This document shows, piece after piece, positions 61,641 to 64,000 of a stretch of DNA of 64,000 nt (position 1 is its first letter; the number at the start of each line of letters is the position of its first letter). The DNA is from Endomicrobium proavitum (lineage in GTDB: Bacteria > Elusimicrobiota > Endomicrobiia > Endomicrobiales > Endomicrobiaceae), in contig NZ_CP009498.1 of NCBI RefSeq assembly GCF_001027545.1, forward strand, positions 248,001 through 312,000, read 5' to 3'. The translations under genes were made by a program, and so were the position numbers. The notes below the pieces were generated by a model. The model saw nothing but the letters and a program-made list of their open reading frames with translations, was not told the DNA's origin and searched no databases.

Positions 61641-61669
61641 ATTGAAAAACAGCTTGAAATCTGATAGAA
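61641..61669 (+). promoter_or_regulatory. tpiA promoter
   Basis: TTGAAA (61641-61646), 17-nt spacer, TAGAAT (61664-61669), about 36 bases before AAAGGAGAA and the ATG. Confidence 0.7.
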
Positions 61670-61711
61670 TTTCACAATAACAAATACACAATATTAAAGG
61701 AGAATTTTTGT

Positions 61712-62464
61712 ATGAGAAAACCGTTAATGGCAGGAAATTGGAAGATGAACAAAACCATAGGCGAAGCTGTAACTGTGCTTAAAGCGCTTAAGTCTTCGGT
61801 TGCGGATGTTACCGACGTTGAAATTTTAATTTGCCCGGTTTTTACGGCATTGTCCGCGGCAGCCGCAGAAGTTAAAGGGTCTAACATAAATATAGGCGCG
61901 CAAAATCTTTTCTGGGAACCTAAAGGCGCGTTCACCGGCGAAATTTCTCCGGCGATGGTAAAAGATACCGGTTCCGCTTATGTCATTATAGGGCATTCCG
62001 AAAGAAGACAGTATTTCGGGGAAACCGATGAAACCGTAAATAAAAAAACTAAAGCGGCGTTCGGTGCAGGGCTTATTCCTGTTGTTTGCGTCGGCGAAAC
62101 GCTTAAAGAAAGAGAAGACAATATAACTTTTAAAGTAATAGAAAAGCAGGTTCGCGACGGTTTGAAAGAACTGACTGCCGAGCAGGCTGCGGCGGCGGTT
62201 ATAGCTTATGAGCCGGTATGGGCAATAGGCACGGGAAAAACAGCCTCGCCGGATCAGGCGCAGGAAGTTCACGCGTTTATAAGAAAAATTTATTCCGAAA
62301 TTTATAAAGACGCGGCGCAGAAAACAAGAATTCTCTACGGCGGTTCCGTAAATCCGAAAAACGTTTCGGAGCTTATGAAACAACCGGATATTGACGGCGG
62401 GCTCGTCGGCGGAGCAAGTCTTGAAGCAGATTCTTTCGCGCAGCTTGTAAAATACAGCAAGTAA
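61712..62464 (+). CDS. tpiA: Triose-phosphate isomerase
   Basis: TIM barrel of 250 residues: catalytic Lys in AGNWKMNKT (7-15), His in IIGHSERRQ near 94 and Glu in AYEPVWAIGTG near 169. Interconverts DHAP and GAP. AAAGGAG precedes the start. rpiB follows after 37 bases. Confidence 0.97.
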   Translation: MRKPLMAGNWKMNKTIGEAVTVLKALKSSVADVTDVEILICPVFTALSAAAAEVKGSNINIGAQNLFWEPKGAFTGEISPAMVKDTGSAYVIIGHSERRQYFGETDETVNKKTKAAFGAGLIPVVCVGETLKEREDNITFKVIEKQVRDGLKELTAEQAAAAVIAYEPVWAIGTGKTASPDQAQEVHAFIRKIYSEIYKDAAQKTRILYGGSVNPKNVSELMKQPDIDGGLVGGASLEADSFAQLVKYSK

Positions 62465-62501
62465 TATAAGCGGTAAAAAAATTCAACACAAGGAAATTTA
62501 T

Positions 62502-62963
62502 ATGGCGGAAATAAAAAAACTTGCTTTCGGAACGGATCACGCCGCGGCGGCTGTGCGCAATACAGTCCGCGAATACTTGTTAAGTTTAGGTTACGAAGTT
62601 GAAGATTTCGGTTACGACGGAGAAGGCAGCTGCGATTATCCTGATTTTGCGGTTAAAGTGGCGCAGTCCGTTCGCGATAAAAAAGCCGATAAAGGCGTGC
62701 TTATCTGCGGAACAGGAATAGGCATGTCTATTGCGGCAAACAAAGTTAAAGGCGTAATAGCCGCTCCGTGCTGGGACGAAGATACGGCAAAACTTGCTGC
62801 GCAGCATAACGGCGCCGACATTTTATGTCTCGGCTCAAGAACCGCAACCGTAAACGAAATATGTTCTCGTATAAAAACATTTTTAAGCACGGAGTTTGAA
62901 CCCAGACACGCAAAAAGAATAGAAAAAATAAAAGAAATAGAAAATAAACAATGTTCAAAATAA
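62502..62963 (+). CDS. rpiB: Ribose-5-phosphate isomerase B
   Basis: A 153-residue RpiB/LacAB protein: FGTDHAAAAVRN (9-20), CDYPDFAVKVA, ICGTGIGMSIAANK (about 67-80) and LGSRT. Interconverts ribose 5-phosphate and ribulose 5-phosphate. AAGGAAA lies before the ATG. The end overlaps the next gene by 13 bases. Confidence 0.95.
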   Translation: MAEIKKLAFGTDHAAAAVRNTVREYLLSLGYEVEDFGYDGEGSCDYPDFAVKVAQSVRDKKADKGVLICGTGIGMSIAANKVKGVIAAPCWDEDTAKLAAQHNGADILCLGSRTATVNEICSRIKTFLSTEFEPRHAKRIEKIKEIENKQCSK

Positions 62964-63382
62964 AAAAGTCGTTGTCGGTATTATTTTTTTTAGGCATATC
63001 TGTTTCTGCCGCTTTTGCCGGCGCCGCCGAGCTTGAAAAAGCTTTGTCGTTGTTGAATGAAAATAAAACGGATGCGGCGATAGAAATAATTAAAGGGCAG
63101 ATTCAGGCAAATCCGAATATAAGCGACAACTATCTTGCAATGGGTCTTGCGCAGATAGAAAAAAACGATTACTCCGGAGCAAAAGAAAATTTTCAGCAGG
63201 CTCTTAGTATAAATAAAAAAATAGTTGCGGCGCATTATATGCTGGCTATGATTTATGAAAAAGACGGCGATGCCCCGCAGGCAATAGACAAGTGGCAAAA
63301 AATAATTAAATACTCAAAAAACGACGTTTTGAAAGATTTGGCGAAAAAGCATATAAAACAGCTTCAAGAGGAAATTAAATAA
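62951..63382 (+). CDS. Secreted TPR protein
   Basis: A 143-residue protein with signal peptide (LSVLFFLGISVSAAFAGA) and three TPR-like repeats (AELEKALSLLNENKTDAAIE, DNYLAMGLAQIEKNDYSGAK, AAHYMLAMIYEKDGDAPQAI). Likely periplasmic. Overlaps rpiB and shares one base with the next lipoprotein gene, so the three are co-translated. Partner unknown. Confidence 0.82.
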   Translation: MFKIKKSLSVLFFLGISVSAAFAGAAELEKALSLLNENKTDAAIEIIKGQIQANPNISDNYLAMGLAQIEKNDYSGAKENFQQALSINKKIVAAHYMLAMIYEKDGDAPQAIDKWQKIIKYSKNDVLKDLAKKHIKQLQEEIK

Positions 63383-63990
63383 TGAAAAAACTTTCTCTTG
63401 CGGCTGTTTTTTTTATTTTTTTGTCGGCGTGCGCGGCAAACAGAGCCGTAGTTAAAAGCGATTATAATTTTTCAGCGGTTAAAGTTATCAGCGTCGGAAA
63501 TTTTACCGCCGATGCGGCGTATCCATCTTCAGGAAACGCCGTTAAAAATTCAGTTATGAAATATCTGCTTGCAATGGGCTATACTGTTGTTGCAAATAAT
63601 AAAACTAAAGCGGACGCCGTGGTTTCGGGAAGCGTTACAACTTATCTTCCCAATAAAAAATATTTAGTCCGCATGCCTGATTATGAAAAAATTAATAATC
63701 ATCACGGGCAAACGGTAATTTACGGCGGCGCCGATATTATGGAAGTCGGCGGATCAAACGTTTACGATTTAGGGACAGCTTTTGGTCTTGGCGAAGACAA
63801 CAGAGTTATAGCAAGCAATGCCACCGTAGGAATTTCAGCGTATATGACGGACGCCGAAACAGGCGAAGTCGTGTGGTCTGACTCTTACACTTACGAGGGG
63901 CTTGATTTGTCTTCAGCTCTTGACGGAGCTGTAAAATATATACTTAAAACGATACCTAAAGTTTCAATACAACAGGAGGGCAGCAAATGA
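63382..63990 (+). CDS. CsgG/LpoB-like lipoprotein of unknown function
   Basis: A 202-residue lipoprotein: MKKLSLAAVFFIFLSACA with lipobox Cys17, then a fold like that of CsgG/LpoB-type outer-membrane lipoproteins (VKVISVGNFTADAAYPSSG, KADAVVSGSVTTYLP, ATVGISAYMTDAETGEVVWS). No exact family is recognised. ATG at 63382 overlaps the upstream stop. Confidence 0.72.
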   Translation: MKKLSLAAVFFIFLSACAANRAVVKSDYNFSAVKVISVGNFTADAAYPSSGNAVKNSVMKYLLAMGYTVVANNKTKADAVVSGSVTTYLPNKKYLVRMPDYEKINNHHGQTVIYGGADIMEVGGSNVYDLGTAFGLGEDNRVIASNATVGISAYMTDAETGEVVWSDSYTYEGLDLSSALDGAVKYILKTIPKVSIQQEGSK

Positions 63991-64000
63991 AGAAACGGTT
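63987..64000 (+). CDS. Start of the next gene in the operon (cut by window edge)
   Basis: ATG 63987 overlaps the upstream stop as ATGA, preceded by GGAGGG at 63976. Only MKKR is visible, as at the start of a signal peptide. Confidence 0.6.

Overview
The window reads as ordinary chromosome from a small-genome, AT-rich (roughly 40% G+C by eye), diderm, fermentative anaerobe. LPS genes (lpxK, gmhB, lptE, GT9 glycosyltransferases), signal-peptide beta-barrel proteins and lipoproteins show an outer membrane. The [FeFe]-hydrogenase maturases hydE and hydF, NfnAB-type transhydrogenase genes and glycolytic genes (pfkA, tpiA, gpmA) point to sugar fermentation with H2 turnover. Two ammonium transporters with P-II proteins point to strong nitrogen scavenging. 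From the combination I would guess an Elusimicrobiota/Endomicrobium-like organism; that placement is inference and no 16S gene is present.

Layout. 1-3463: an accessory island in which two GT9 glycosyltransferase genes lie tail to tail between inverted copies of a phage-tail-collar-type gene. 3479-5218: thrS. 5288-7512: a lipoprotein M48 metallopeptidase fused to a pre-toxin domain and a C-terminal toxin-like module, followed by a probable immunity gene. 7535-14569: infC-rpmI-rplT, KtrBA potassium uptake, a TPR protein and pheST. 14660-20419: serine hydrolase, FAD-linked dehydrogenase, zapB-like/zapA, 6S RNA, rarA, fau. 20439-31206: rny, then xseA-xseB-ispA-dxs-tlyA-leuS-lptE-holA. 31258-36286: rpsT (minus strand), then a nitrogen region with an Amt-PII fusion, a small barrel protein, a second amt and glnK; both amt genes have terminator-like hairpins in their leaders. 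36422-41077 (minus strand): KefB-type antiporter, mnmA, hydE, two small membrane proteins. 41215-44792: LmbE-like protein, lpxK, gmhB, a DUF3108 remnant, CDF transporter. 44812-50203 (minus strand): nfo, tRNA-Leu, tex, gpmA, separated by two long repeat-filled gaps. 50311-64000: a porin behind a promoter with a G9 tract, U32 protein, pfkA, tyrS, envelope lipoproteins, nfnAB-hydF, tpiA, rpiB, and a TPR/lipoprotein operon that continues past the window.

Genes working together: lpxK, gmhB, lptE and the GT9 pair serve LPS or surface glycan; pfkA, tpiA, gpmA and rpiB serve central carbon flow; NfnAB balances NADH, ferredoxin and NADPH pools while HydE and HydF build the hydrogenase H-cluster; Amt and P-II proteins couple ammonium uptake to nitrogen status; KtrAB and the KefB-type antiporter handle K+.

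Most notable for follow-up: the G9 tract inside the porin promoter spacer (candidate phase-variation switch); the inverted-repeat-flanked glycosyltransferase pair; the M48/pre-toxin fusion with its immunity candidate; terminator-like hairpins ahead of both amt genes; infC with an apparent AUA start; two structured repeat elements that keep their fold but not their stem sequence; and intergenic repeats found in frame inside hydE and nfnB.
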